Positions 37,753-46,934 of a stretch of 64,000 bases of DNA are shown one piece after another (position 1 is the stretch's first letter; each line of letters starts with the position of its first letter). This stretch comes from Treponema sp. (lineage in GTDB: Bacteria > Spirochaetota > Spirochaetia > Treponematales > Treponemataceae). The notes beneath the pieces were generated by a model that saw only the letters and a list, made by a program, of their open reading frames with translations, did no database searches and was not told the DNA's origin. The position numbers were made by a program, and so were the translations under genes. The stretch lies in NCBI GenBank assembly GCA_016294035.1, contig JAEDCT010000001.1, positions 1 through 64,000 on the forward strand, in the 5' to 3' direction.

Positions 37753-38694
37753 ATGGCAAACAAAATTACTATTATTGGAGCCGGACAGGTTGGTTCTTCT
37801 GTAGCATACGCTCTCTGTCTCAAGGGAATTGCAACAGAAATCGTTCTCATTGACATTGACGAAAAGCGCGCAAAGGGTGAAGCAATGGATATTCGTCAGG
37901 GTACACCTTACATGGCTCCTGTAAATATCCATGCAGGAACTTATGAAGATGCAAAGAATTCTGACATCGTTGTAATCACATCTGGTGTTGGACGCAAGCC
38001 TGGACAGTCACGCCTTGACCTTGCACAGATCAACGTAAACATCTTCAAGTCAATCATCCCACAGATTACAAAGGCTGCTCCTGATGCAATCTACGTACTC
38101 GTAGCAAACCCGGTTGATGTTCTCACTTATCAGCTTGCAAAGTCTTCAAACATTCCTGCAAACCACATCATCGGTACAGGTACACTCCTTGACACAGCAC
38201 GTCTTCGCACAAAGATTGCTGATGAATACGGAATCGGCCAGACTAACCTCCATGCTTATGTATTTGGAGAACATGGTGATTCATCATTCGTACCTTGGTC
38301 ACTTGTAAACATTGCTTCTGTTCCAGTTGATGACTACAACAATGCTGTTGGAAACAAGCACCAGGAACTCAACCGCGACGATGTGGAAGAATATGTACGC
38401 AAGTCAGGCGGAATGATCATCGAAGCAAAGAAGTGCACAAACTATGCCATTGGTGTTACAACAGCAAAACTCTGTGAGCTCATCAAGAACAACACTCCTT
38501 CTGTAACAATCGTTTCTACAATGCTCAAGGGTGAATACGGAATCGAAGATGTATGTCTTTCCATTCCTACAGTTGTTGGCGGAAACGGTGTTGAAGGACG
38601 TCTTGCACCAGCCCTCACAGACGAAGAAGTTGCTAAGCTCAAGGCATCTGCAGACGCACTCAAGAAAGTAATCAGCCAGCTGGACTTTAACTAA
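37753..38694 (+). CDS. mdh: NAD-dependent malate dehydrogenase, LDH-like family
   Basis: 313 residues of the lactate/malate dehydrogenase superfamily. NAD-binding GAGQVGSS (9-16) and an acidic residue (D34) ending the second strand give NAD over NADP preference. Catalytic D147 and H174 (GEHGD) and substrate-binding R150 are present. The specificity-loop residue equivalent to Gln102 of lactate dehydrogenases is Arg here (R81 in GVGRKPGQSR), the known determinant of malate/oxaloacetate specificity, although the backbone is otherwise lactate-dehydrogenase-like. The adjacent fumarase supports malate. Automatic annotation would probably call it L-lactate dehydrogenase. Confidence 0.82.
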   Translation: MANKITIIGAGQVGSSVAYALCLKGIATEIVLIDIDEKRAKGEAMDIRQGTPYMAPVNIHAGTYEDAKNSDIVVITSGVGRKPGQSRLDLAQINVNIFKSIIPQITKAAPDAIYVLVANPVDVLTYQLAKSSNIPANHIIGTGTLLDTARLRTKIADEYGIGQTNLHAYVFGEHGDSSFVPWSLVNIASVPVDDYNNAVGNKHQELNRDDVEEYVRKSGGMIIEAKKCTNYAIGVTTAKLCELIKNNTPSVTIVSTMLKGEYGIEDVCLSIPTVVGGNGVEGRLAPALTDEEVAKLKASADALKKVISQLDFN

Positions 38695-38706
38695 TTTTTG
38701 GAGACT

Positions 38707-40089
38707 ATGATGGAATACAGGATCGAACATGATTCAATGGGTGAAGTAAAGGTTCCTGCAGACAAGCTCTGGGGAGCACAGACTGAACGCAGCCACGAAA
38801 ACTTCCTCATTGGTGTCGGCATCGAAACAATGCCACGCGAAATAACAAAGGCTTTCGGCTACCTGAAGAAGGCAGCTGCCATGGCCAACAATGAACTCAA
38901 GCCTGAAAAAATGACTGATGCAAAGCTCAAGGCAATTTCTGCAGCCTGCGATGAAGTCATTTCAGGAAGCCTCAACGACAACTTTCCTCTCGTTGTATGG
39001 CAGACAGGTTCAGGTACTCAGTCAAACATGAACTGCAATGAGGTTGTTGCAAACCGCGCAAACCAGATTGCAGGAGACAAGCTCTGCCATCCAAATGATG
39101 ACATCAACATGTCTCAGTCTTCAAACGATACATTCCCTACAGCAATGCACATCGCTGCCGTTGTGGAACTTGAAGACAAGCTTTTCCCTGCCATCGATCT
39201 TCTTGCAGGCACATTCAAGAAACTTGAAGCTGCAAATGAAGGCATAGTAAAGTCAGGACGCACACATCTTCAGGATGCAGTTCCTATTTCCTTCAGCCAG
39301 GAAATCTCAGGATGGAGAACATCACTTGAACGGGACAAGGAAATGCTCAAGTCTACACTTCCTTACCTCAAGCAGCTTGCCCTCGGTGGTACAGCAGTTG
39401 GTACAGGACTCAATGCACCAAAGGGATTTGATACTCTTGTAGCTAAAAAGGTTTCTGAGCTTACAGGAAAGGATTTTGTTACAGCACCTAACAAATTCCA
39501 TGCTCTTACTTCAAAGGATGAAATCACATTCGCTCACGGAGCACTCAAGGCTCTTGCAGCAGACCTCATGAAGATTGCCAACGATGTTCGCTGGCTTGCT
39601 TCTGGTCCTCGCTGCGGTATCGGTGAAATCCACATTCCAGAAAACGAACCTGGTTCTTCAATCATGCCTGGTAAGGTAAACCCTACTCAGTGTGAAGCAA
39701 TGACAATGGTTGCTGTTCAGGTTATGGGTAACGATGCAGCAGTTGGAATGGCAGCATCACAGGGTAACTTTGAACTCAATGTTTTCATGCCTGTAATCGC
39801 CTACAACTTCCTTCAGTCTGTAAGACTCCTTGCAGAAGTAATGGTAAGTTTTAACAACAACTGTGCTGTTGGAATCACGGCAAACAAAGAAAAGATGCAC
39901 TTTAATCTCTACAACTCTTTGATGCTCGTTACAGCCCTCAACCCATACATCGGTTATGAAAAGGCAGCAAAGACAAGTCACCTTGCATACGAAAAGAATA
40001 TTTCCCTCAAGGAAGCCTGCACTGAACTCGGATTCATGACAGCAGAAGAATTTGACAAGGTATTCCATCCGGAAGAAATGGCAAAATAA
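38707..40089 (+). CDS. fumC: Fumarate hydratase, class II
   Basis: 460 residues of the iron-independent fumarase/aspartase family. The opening DSMGEVKVPADKLWGAQT, substrate residues in SQSSNDTFPTAMH, the catalytic-His segment SGRTHLQDAVP, and the signature GSSIMPGKVNP are intact. It interconverts malate and fumarate. GGAG lies just before two adjacent ATGs (38707 and 38710); either may be used. It begins 12 bases after the malate dehydrogenase stop, forming a two-gene unit. Confidence 0.92.
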   Translation: MMEYRIEHDSMGEVKVPADKLWGAQTERSHENFLIGVGIETMPREITKAFGYLKKAAAMANNELKPEKMTDAKLKAISAACDEVISGSLNDNFPLVVWQTGSGTQSNMNCNEVVANRANQIAGDKLCHPNDDINMSQSSNDTFPTAMHIAAVVELEDKLFPAIDLLAGTFKKLEAANEGIVKSGRTHLQDAVPISFSQEISGWRTSLERDKEMLKSTLPYLKQLALGGTAVGTGLNAPKGFDTLVAKKVSELTGKDFVTAPNKFHALTSKDEITFAHGALKALAADLMKIANDVRWLASGPRCGIGEIHIPENEPGSSIMPGKVNPTQCEAMTMVAVQVMGNDAAVGMAASQGNFELNVFMPVIAYNFLQSVRLLAEVMVSFNNNCAVGITANKEKMHFNLYNSLMLVTALNPYIGYEKAAKTSHLAYEKNISLKEACTELGFMTAEEFDKVFHPEEMAK

Positions 40090-40158
40090 TTATCAATTCA
40101 TAATTTAAAATTAGGAATCAATAATTGTGAATTATGAGTTGCACAACATGAAATTTAA

Positions 40159-40214
40159 TTATGCATTGTGAATCATGCATTACGAATTATGCATTGTGAA
40201 TTATGCATTATGAA
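40159..40214. repeat. Four tandem copies of a 14-bp repeat
   Basis: Head-to-tail units TTATGCATTGTGAA, TCATGCATTACGAA, TTATGCATTGTGAA, TTATGCATTATGAA. Each contains the palindrome ATGCAT. The remnant of a further unit follows. They fill most of the 151-base gap between fumC and hdrB. Confidence 0.85.
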
Positions 40215-40240
40215 TTATTAATTAATTTTGGGAGAAAAGA

Positions 40241-41071
40241 ATGAGTGACCAGACAAACACACTAACTTATTCTTACTTTCCTGGATGTACATTAAAGAAC
40301 AAGGCCAAGGAACTTGATAACTACGGCCGCAAGTGTGCAGAAGCCCTCGGTTTCAAACTTGAAGAAATCGAAGACTGGCAGTGCTGCGGCGGTGTTTATC
40401 CAACAGGCAAAAATGAAATTGCCTCTAAGCTTCCTTCTGTTCGTGCTCTTGCTGACTCCAGGGATAAGAACCAGGCATTGGTAACATTGTGTTCAGCTTG
40501 TTACAATGTCATCAAGCAGGTTAACAACGACCTGCAGAACGATGAGAACACAATTCTCAAAGTAAACAACTATCTCGCTCAGGACGGTATTGAATACCAC
40601 GGAGAAACAAAAGTTCTCCACTTCCTTGAAGTTCTCCGCGACGAAATCGGTTGGGACAAGGTTAAGGCTGCCGTTAAGAATCCTCTCAAGGGAAAGAAAA
40701 TCGGCGCTTACTATGGATGTCTCCTCCTTCGCCCAGGAAAGGTCATGGAATTTGATGATCCTGAAAATCCACAGATTCTCGAAGACTTCATCAAGGCTAT
40801 CGGTGCAACTCCAGTAATCTATGCTGAACGCAACGAATGCTGCGGTGCCTACGCATCTTTTGAAGATCCTTCAATCCCACAGAACCGTGCAAAGAAAATC
40901 ATTACAAATGCACAGGACATGGGTGCTGACTTCCTCGTTACAAGCTGTCCACTCTGCCGCTACAATCTCATCAAGAATCAGGGCGACACAAACATGGACG
41001 TTATCTACTTTACAGAACTTCTTGCTGAAGCTCTAGGAATCAAAGATTCCAGTGTTAAGGAGGAAGCATAA
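40241..41071 (+). CDS. hdrB: Heterodisulfide-reductase-like subunit B (CCG-domain Fe-S protein)
   Basis: 276 residues with two complete CCG domains: C16, C48-C49, C84, C87 and C160, C200-C201, C236, C239. In methanogen HdrB each such domain binds a non-cubane [4Fe-4S] cluster that reduces a disulfide. No coenzyme M/B exists in this organism type, so the acceptor must differ: a protein disulfide, or the fumarate reductase encoded downstream. GGGAG precedes the ATG. It overlaps hdrC by one base (TAATG). Confidence 0.9.
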   Translation: MSDQTNTLTYSYFPGCTLKNKAKELDNYGRKCAEALGFKLEEIEDWQCCGGVYPTGKNEIASKLPSVRALADSRDKNQALVTLCSACYNVIKQVNNDLQNDENTILKVNNYLAQDGIEYHGETKVLHFLEVLRDEIGWDKVKAAVKNPLKGKKIGAYYGCLLLRPGKVMEFDDPENPQILEDFIKAIGATPVIYAERNECCGAYASFEDPSIPQNRAKKIITNAQDMGADFLVTSCPLCRYNLIKNQGDTNMDVIYFTELLAEALGIKDSSVKEEA

Positions 41072-41466
41072 TGCTCGAAGCAGAAATCCAGAGTTACAAA
41101 GATAGAATTCTTGAAACAAGCGGTGTTAACCCTAAGAAGTGCATGGTTTGCGGAAAATGCTCTGCAACTTGCCCTAACTACGATGCAATGGAATACCATC
41201 CACATCAGTTTGTTCAGATGGTGGAAAACGGTGAAATCGAACCATTGCTCAAGAGCAAGTCAATCTATGCATGTTTGTCTTGTTTTGCTTGTCTCGAACG
41301 CTGCCCACGCCAGGTAGAACCAGCAAAACTTATCGATGCAGTACGCACAGTAGTTGAACGTGAACGTGGTCCTCTTCACCTTGATCCTTCTCAGGTTCCT
41401 GAGAAGCTGGATGAAGATACACCACAGCAGCTTTTGATGAGTGCATTCAGAAAGTACCGCAAATAG
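41071..41466 (+). CDS. hdrC: Heterodisulfide-reductase-like subunit C
   Basis: 131 residues with two [4Fe-4S] motifs: C24/C27/C30/C34 and C68/C71/C74/C78, each ending Cys-Pro. HdrC wires electrons from HdrA to HdrB. Length is slightly under methanogen HdrC but normal for bacterial forms. Coupled to hdrB; hdrA starts 15 bases after its stop. Confidence 0.9.
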   Translation: MLEAEIQSYKDRILETSGVNPKKCMVCGKCSATCPNYDAMEYHPHQFVQMVENGEIEPLLKSKSIYACLSCFACLERCPRQVEPAKLIDAVRTVVERERGPLHLDPSQVPEKLDEDTPQQLLMSAFRKYRK

Positions 41467-41481
41467 GAGCACAGTAGAAAT

Positions 41482-43491
41482 ATGGAAAGAATTGGTGTTT
41501 TTGTATGTCACTGTGGAACCAACATTGCAGGTACAGTTGACGTAGCAAAGGTTGCAGAAGAAGTTGGCAAGATGCCAGAGGTTGTTTACTCAACCAACTA
41601 CACATACATGTGTTCTTCTGCAGGTCAGAAGATGATTGAAGACCACATTAAGGAAGACAAGCTTACAGGCGTTGTTCTGTGTTCTTGTTCTCCACGCATG
41701 CACGAAAAGACATTCCGTTCATGTGCAGCACGTGCAGGCCTCAATCAGTTCAAAGTTGAAATTGCAAACATCCGTGAACAGACTTCATGGGTTGGCAAAA
41801 ATATTGAAGAAAATACAGAAAAGGCTATTGCCCTTGCAAAGGCTGCAGTTGCAAAGACTGTCCTCAATACTCCTCTTACAGAAGGTGAAACTCCTGTTAC
41901 AAAGAGAGCCCTGGTTATCGGTGGCGGTATTGCAGGTATTACAGCTGCCCTCGACATTGCAGATGCAGGCTTCCCTGTAGACATCGTTGAAAAGAAAGTT
42001 ACAGTCGGCGGAAAGATGGCTATGCTCGACAAGACATTCCCTACCCTTGACTGTGCTTCTTGTATCGTTACTCCAAAAATGACAGAAGTAAGCCAGAATC
42101 CTAACATCAGAATTCTTTCTTACTCAGAAGTTGTTGGCGTAAAGGGATACATCGGAAACTTCACAATCGACATCAAGCGCCATGCACGCTATGTTGACGA
42201 AACAAAGTGTACAGGTTGTGGTGCATGTATCGAAGCCTGTCCAAATAAGAAGGTTCCAAACGACTTTAACCTTAATCTTGACAACAAGAAGGCAATCTAC
42301 ATTCCATTCGCACAGGCTGTTCCAAAGGTAGCTACAATCGATGCAAACTACTGTCTGCACCAGAAGGCTGCAAAGAACGGCAAGGAAGCTTGTGGATTCT
42401 GCCAGAAGGCATGTGGTGTCGGAGCAATCGACTTCAACATGCAGGATGAAGTAATCACAGAAAAGTACGGTACAATCATCGTAGCAACTGGTTACAATCC
42501 AATCGAACTCACAAAATTCGACGAATATGCTTACAGCCAGAGCCCGGACGTTGTTTCATCACTTGAATTCGAACGCCTCTGCAATGCTTCTGGTCCAACA
42601 AGCGGTCACTTGAAGCGCCCGTCAGACGGTAAGGAACCAAAGAACATCGTATTCGTTCAGTGTGTAGGTTCCCGCTGTGCAGCTGATGCAACAAAGGGTC
42701 ACGAATACTGTTCTAAGATCTGCTGTATGTACACAGCAAAGCACGCAATCCTTACCCGCGACCACTATCCAGACACAAACGTTTGGGTATTCTACATTGA
42801 TGTTCGTACACCAGGTAAACTCTTTGATGAATTCTACCGCCGTGCAGTTGAACAGTATGGCGTTCACTACATCAAGGGTCAGGTTGGAAAAGTTACTCCA
42901 CTTTCAGACGGAACTCTCGATGTTCAGGGTTCAGACCTTATTTTGAACAAGCAGGTTCATATTAAGGCTGACATGGTTGTTCTTGCCGCATCTATCGAAG
43001 CTGACAAGTCAGCTCGTCCACTTGCAACAATGCTTACAACATCCATGGACAACAATGACTTCTTCCTTGAAGCTCATGCTAAGCTCCGCCCAGTTGAATC
43101 ACCTACAGCAGGTATCTTCCTTGCAGGTTGCTGCCAGGGTCCAAAGGATATTCCTGAAACTGTTGCCCAGTCTTCCGGTGCTGCTGCAAAGGCCATCTGT
43201 CTCCTCGTAAAAGACAGTCTCAAGACAAACCCATGTACTGCCCATCCAAACGAAAACCTTTGTAACGGATGCGGACAGTGTGTTAATGTTTGTCCTTACG
43301 GTGCAATCTCTTATGTTGACAAGGATTTCCGCGGACCAAACAGAACAACAATTACAAGACACGTTTCTCAGGTTAATACAGCAATGTGTCAGGGTTGTGG
43401 TGCATGTACAGTTGCCTGTCCTTCAGGTGCCATGGACTTGCACGGATTCTCTAACAGCCAGATTTTGGCAGAGGTTGATGCAGTACTATGA
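41482..43491 (+). CDS. hdrA: Flavin-bifurcating heterodisulfide-reductase-like subunit A
   Basis: 669 residues. N-terminal domain (RIGVFVCHCGTNI, with the conserved LCSCSPRMHEKTF), FAD-binding core starting GGGIAGITAALD at 147, an inserted ferredoxin (C243/C246/C249/C253), a second Cys group near 291-311, and two C-terminal [4Fe-4S] motifs (from C594 and C636). This is a complete HdrA, the site of electron bifurcation in characterised complexes. It overlaps flxD by four bases. Confidence 0.94.
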   Translation: MERIGVFVCHCGTNIAGTVDVAKVAEEVGKMPEVVYSTNYTYMCSSAGQKMIEDHIKEDKLTGVVLCSCSPRMHEKTFRSCAARAGLNQFKVEIANIREQTSWVGKNIEENTEKAIALAKAAVAKTVLNTPLTEGETPVTKRALVIGGGIAGITAALDIADAGFPVDIVEKKVTVGGKMAMLDKTFPTLDCASCIVTPKMTEVSQNPNIRILSYSEVVGVKGYIGNFTIDIKRHARYVDETKCTGCGACIEACPNKKVPNDFNLNLDNKKAIYIPFAQAVPKVATIDANYCLHQKAAKNGKEACGFCQKACGVGAIDFNMQDEVITEKYGTIIVATGYNPIELTKFDEYAYSQSPDVVSSLEFERLCNASGPTSGHLKRPSDGKEPKNIVFVQCVGSRCAADATKGHEYCSKICCMYTAKHAILTRDHYPDTNVWVFYIDVRTPGKLFDEFYRRAVEQYGVHYIKGQVGKVTPLSDGTLDVQGSDLILNKQVHIKADMVVLAASIEADKSARPLATMLTTSMDNNDFFLEAHAKLRPVESPTAGIFLAGCCQGPKDIPETVAQSSGAAAKAICLLVKDSLKTNPCTAHPNENLCNGCGQCVNVCPYGAISYVDKDFRGPNRTTITRHVSQVNTAMCQGCGACTVACPSGAMDLHGFSNSQILAEVDAVL

Positions 43492-43931
43492 GTGAATCAA
43501 ACAAGAACTGGACACCAAAAATCGTAGCATTCTGCTGCAACTGGTGTTCTTACGCAGGTGCTGACCTTGCCGGAAACAACCGTCTTGACTACCCTGCAAA
43601 CGTAAAGATCATCCGCATCCCATGCTCATGCCGCTTGAACCCATTGTTCATCTTGCGTGCATTCCAGCGTGGTGCTGACGGTGTTATTTTATGTGGCTGC
43701 CACCCTGGTGACTGTCACTATTCAACAGGAAACTATTTTGCACGCCGTCGTATGACACTCCTCTTCTCAATGCTCAACTTCCTGGGAATTGAAAAGGAAA
43801 GAACTCGTGTAGAATGGTGTTCCGCTGCTGAAGGCGTACGCTTTGCAGGTCTCATGAACGACTTTGTGGCAAAGATTACAGCTCTCGGTGAAAACAAAAA
43901 GCTGGAGGACTTGAGATGCAAGAAAAATTAA
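43488..43931 (+). CDS. flxD: FlxD/MvhD-like electron-transfer subunit
   Basis: 147 residues with the MvhD/FrhD-delta domain: paired cysteines in FCCNWCSYAGAD, IPCSCRLN and LCGCHPGDCHY. In methanogens MvhD carries a [2Fe-2S] cluster and links the hydrogenase to HdrA; in bacteria FlxD links the NADH module to HdrA. Its place between hdrA and flxC fits. It overlaps both neighbours. Confidence 0.88.
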   Translation: MSESNKNWTPKIVAFCCNWCSYAGADLAGNNRLDYPANVKIIRIPCSCRLNPLFILRAFQRGADGVILCGCHPGDCHYSTGNYFARRRMTLLFSMLNFLGIEKERTRVEWCSAAEGVRFAGLMNDFVAKITALGENKKLEDLRCKKN

Positions 43932-44878
43932 TCGCTCGCGCTAAAGAATTGCTTGCTGAAGGAAAAGTTCAGAAGGTTGTTGGCTGGTCAAAGGGTCTCT
44001 TTGAAGACGACATCACACCAGCTGTTTTCTCATCAGCAGAAGAACTTGACAAGGGTTTTGTCTTCAACAAATACTGCAAGGCAAACCTTTCTAAGTATCT
44101 CGTAAAGATTACTCGTGAAATTGAAGTAAAGAAGAGTACAACCCGCATGAACAATACAATGGCAAAGCAGAGGGATCCAAATGCACAGGATGCACCTATC
44201 CCTTCTGAAGTTGTTCTTGTATTCCTCAAGCCAGCTGACACATACTCATTTACTCAGCTTCTTAAAGAAAACCGCATTACTCGTGACGATGTTTACGCAA
44301 TCGGTGTTCCATGTCAGGATACTCTTGACGGTGGAGCTGCCTGCGGACCATGTGCCGGAAAGACACACGTTTCCTGCGACGAACTCATTGGAGCTGAACC
44401 AGGACAGGTTTACCAGGGCGAAAACAAGACAATGGAAATGGTTGCAAAGCTTGAAGCCATGACAGACGATGAAAGATTCGAATTCTGGCGCGGTGAAATG
44501 TCACGCTGTATCCGCTGTAATGCCTGCCGCAACGTTTGTCCTGCATGTACATGTGAAAAATGTGTATTCGACAACAATGCCCTTTACACAACACAGAAAG
44601 TTGCAGAAACAAGCTTCGAAGAAAACCTCTTCCATATTATCCGTGCATGGCATGTAACAGGCCGCTGTACAGGTTGTGGAGAATGTTCAAGAGTTTGTCC
44701 ACAGGGCATTCCTCTTCACCTTTTGAACGGAAAAATGGCAAAGGATATCAATGAAATCTACGGCCCATACCAGGCTGGTGCTGACATGGAATCCAAGCCT
44801 GCAATGCTCCGCTTTGAAGAAAATGACCCAGAAACAACAATCGTTTACGACAGATCTAATAACGGAGGTGCAGAATAA
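43916..44878 (+). CDS. flxC: FlxC-like iron-sulfur protein
   Basis: 320 residues. The central part has VPCQDT and AACGPC cysteines, reminiscent of F420-hydrogenase/FdhB-type proteins; the C-terminal part has two ferredoxin motifs (CIRCNACRNVCPACTC and CTGCGECSRVCPQG). It probably relays electrons between FlxB/FlxA and FlxD-HdrA. Assignment to FlxC rests on order and Cys content. Overlaps flxD by 16 bases and flxB by one. Confidence 0.75.
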   Translation: MQEKLIARAKELLAEGKVQKVVGWSKGLFEDDITPAVFSSAEELDKGFVFNKYCKANLSKYLVKITREIEVKKSTTRMNNTMAKQRDPNAQDAPIPSEVVLVFLKPADTYSFTQLLKENRITRDDVYAIGVPCQDTLDGGAACGPCAGKTHVSCDELIGAEPGQVYQGENKTMEMVAKLEAMTDDERFEFWRGEMSRCIRCNACRNVCPACTCEKCVFDNNALYTTQKVAETSFEENLFHIIRAWHVTGRCTGCGECSRVCPQGIPLHLLNGKMAKDINEIYGPYQAGADMESKPAMLRFEENDPETTIVYDRSNNGGAE

Positions 44879-45924
44879 TGCTTTCTATTTCTAAAGATAA
44901 GATTGATTCATTATTTGAACTCATCGGTTCAAAGCAGCCTTTGTATCTGCCTGTTGACAACAATGCAGGAACTGCTGACTTCCAGAAATGGGAAAAAGGC
45001 ACAAAGCTTTCTTCAGCCCTCAAGACAGTTCGCTCAGCAAAGGACTTCTTCTTCCCAAAGACAGAACACATGGTTTCATACCAGATGAACGGTCAGGAAG
45101 TTAAGGTTGAAGACCCAAGAAAAGATGTTGAAGATTTCGTAATCTTCGGTGTCAGGGCTTGTGATGCAAAGGGTTTTGAATGTATTGACGGTGTTTACCT
45201 TAACATGAATCCAGTTGATTCATACTACAAGAACCGCCGCGACCACGGAACAGTAATCGTCCTTGCATGTAACGAACCTGCAAAGACCTGCTTCTGTACT
45301 TCATACAAGATTGACCCTACTCTTGCTTCTCCAGCTGGAGACGTAAGCTGCTGGCTTGCCGACGACAAGTACTTCTTCCAGGCAAACACAGAAAAGGGAA
45401 AGGCTTTTGTAGAAAACGCAAAGTCTGTACTTGCAGACGCTGCAGATTCAGCAGTAGACGCTGTAAAGAAGGACATTGCTGCAAAGGTTGAAAAGCTTCC
45501 ATTTGCTCACCTTGACCTTTCAAAGGTAGGTGACGTAAAGCCTGAACAGATGATGAAAATCTTCAACTCTAAGGTTTGGACAAAGGTTTCAGAAGCCTGC
45601 GTAGGTTGCGGAACTTGTACTTACGTATGTCCTACATGTATGTGTTTCGACGTAAGGGACTTCAAGACAAACAACGGAATCCGTCAGATCCGCTGCTGGG
45701 ATTCCTGCATGTTCAACGACTTTACACAGATGGCTGCAGAAAATCCTCGCCACACACAGAAGGAACGCTCACGCCAGCGCTTCATGCACAAGCTTGTTTA
45801 CTACCCGATGGCACACGAAGGAATGTTTTCTTGTGTAGGTTGCGGACGCTGTCTTGAAAGCTGCCCTGTAAACATGAACGCAGTAAAGGTTCTCAAAGCA
45901 ATTTCTGAATCTGATGATATCTAG
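44878..45924 (+). CDS. flxB: FlxB-like iron-sulfur protein (AsrA-related)
   Basis: 348 residues. The N-terminal two thirds resemble anaerobic sulfite reductase A and hydrogenase beta-type subunits (FGVRACDAKGFE, CNEPAKTCFCTS); the C-terminal third has two [4Fe-4S] motifs (CVGCGTCTYVCPTC and CVGCGRCLESCPVNM). It always pairs with an AsrB/FlxA-like flavoprotein, which is the next gene. Expected to pass electrons between FlxA and the rest of the complex. Confidence 0.78.
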   Translation: MLSISKDKIDSLFELIGSKQPLYLPVDNNAGTADFQKWEKGTKLSSALKTVRSAKDFFFPKTEHMVSYQMNGQEVKVEDPRKDVEDFVIFGVRACDAKGFECIDGVYLNMNPVDSYYKNRRDHGTVIVLACNEPAKTCFCTSYKIDPTLASPAGDVSCWLADDKYFFQANTEKGKAFVENAKSVLADAADSAVDAVKKDIAAKVEKLPFAHLDLSKVGDVKPEQMMKIFNSKVWTKVSEACVGCGTCTYVCPTCMCFDVRDFKTNNGIRQIRCWDSCMFNDFTQMAAENPRHTQKERSRQRFMHKLVYYPMAHEGMFSCVGCGRCLESCPVNMNAVKVLKAISESDDI

Positions 45925-45937
45925 TAAGGAGAAAAGA

Positions 45938-46768
45938 ATGGAAAAAAATGAATCATTTATTCCTTACGTAGGAAAAATTATTGACATTAAGCAGGAAACT
46001 CCTGATGTTAAGACATTCCGTGTAGTTGGTCTTGACGGAAAGAAACTCTTTGAACACATTCCTGGACAGTGCGCAATGCTCATCGTTCCAGGTGTTGGTG
46101 AATCAATGATTTCCATCACTTCATCTCCAACAATGCAGGATGCAATGGAATTCTCTATCAAGAGATGTGGTTGTGTTACTGAATGGCTCCACAATGCTGA
46201 AGTTGGCCAGCAGATCTGTCTTCGCGGACCTGTTGGAAACGGCTTCCCTGTAGAAGGTGCACTCAAGGGCAAGGACATTCTCGTTATTGCCGGTGGTATT
46301 GGTATTGCTCCGGTTCACTCTGTAGTAAACTACATGATGGACAACCGCGCAAACTACGGAAAAATCCAGGTCATCTATGGTGCCCGCTCAAAAGCTGACC
46401 TTGTTCGCCTTGATGAAATGCAGAACTCATGGATGAAGCAGCCAAACTGCTCTATCGACATTACAATCGACCGTGCAGAAGAAGGCTGGGATGGACACGT
46501 AGGATTCGTTCCTCCATTCATTACTGAACTCAAGCCTGATGCAGGAATGACAGTAATCATGTGTGGACCTCCAATCCTCATCCACATGTCTCTGAAGATT
46601 TTGAAAGACCTTGGTTTCAAGGACGAGCAGATCTTCACAACAATGGAAATGAGAATGAAGTGCGGTATCGGAAAGTGCGGTCGCTGCAACATTGGTGACA
46701 AGTTCGTTTGTAAAGACGGTCCGGTATTCAGCTTTGACCAGTTGGGTGAATTACCACCAGAATACTAA
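45938..46768 (+). CDS. flxA: FlxA NAD(P)H-oxidising flavoprotein
   Basis: 276 residues from the ATG at 45938, which has AAGGAG upstream. Ferredoxin-NADP reductase fold: FAD-binding beta barrel (SITSSPT), NAD(P)-binding domain with AGGIGIAPV, and a C-terminal [2Fe-2S] motif (CGIGKCGRCNIGDKFVCKDG). It is related to AsrB, PyrK and hydrogenase gamma subunits. It is the NADH entry point for the Flx-Hdr complex. A strongly structured 166-base gap follows before frdB. Confidence 0.86.
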   Translation: MEKNESFIPYVGKIIDIKQETPDVKTFRVVGLDGKKLFEHIPGQCAMLIVPGVGESMISITSSPTMQDAMEFSIKRCGCVTEWLHNAEVGQQICLRGPVGNGFPVEGALKGKDILVIAGGIGIAPVHSVVNYMMDNRANYGKIQVIYGARSKADLVRLDEMQNSWMKQPNCSIDITIDRAEEGWDGHVGFVPPFITELKPDAGMTVIMCGPPILIHMSLKILKDLGFKDEQIFTTMEMRMKCGIGKCGRCNIGDKFVCKDGPVFSFDQLGELPPEY

Positions 46769-46800
46769 TAACAATTCCCCTTGCCCTTCTCGACGGGATT

Positions 46801-46821
46801 CTTAAGGGTAGAACCCTTAAG
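46801..46821. repeat. Perfect hairpin 1 between flxA and frdB
   Basis: CTTAAGGGT and ACCCTTAAG, nine-bp arms around a three-base loop. Confidence 0.8.
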
Positions 46822-46846
46822 CAGTGCTGGGAAAATGAGGGGGCTT

Positions 46847-46892
46847 GGGGGAGAAGAAACCCCGCTTCTGAGTAGAGGGTTTCTTCTCCCCC
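46847..46892. repeat. Perfect 16-bp hairpin 2 between flxA and frdB
   Basis: GGGGGAGAAGAAACCC (46847-46862) pairs exactly with GGGTTTCTTCTCCCCC (46877-46892) across a 14-base loop. No T-run follows on the plus strand, so it is not a typical terminator. Confidence 0.85.
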
Positions 46893-46934
46893 CAAAAAAC
46901 GGGGGTTTTAGGGGACCTCCCTAAGGAGAAAACT

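Noticed and set aside
37753..38694. L-lactate dehydrogenase
   Set aside because: The specificity residue is Arg rather than Gln, and the enzyme is encoded with fumarase and fumarate reductase.
40159..40214. Short regular repeats that might be a CRISPR array
   Set aside because: The 14-bp units are directly adjacent with no spacers, and no cas gene is nearby.
40241..43491. Genuine methanogen-type heterodisulfide reductase
   Set aside because: Everything else here is bacterial and no coenzyme M/B or methanogenesis gene is present; the Flx genes point to the bacterial NADH-linked form.
46847..46892. Terminator after flxA
   Set aside because: The stem is strong but is followed by CCCAAAAAAC, not a T-run, on the transcribed strand.
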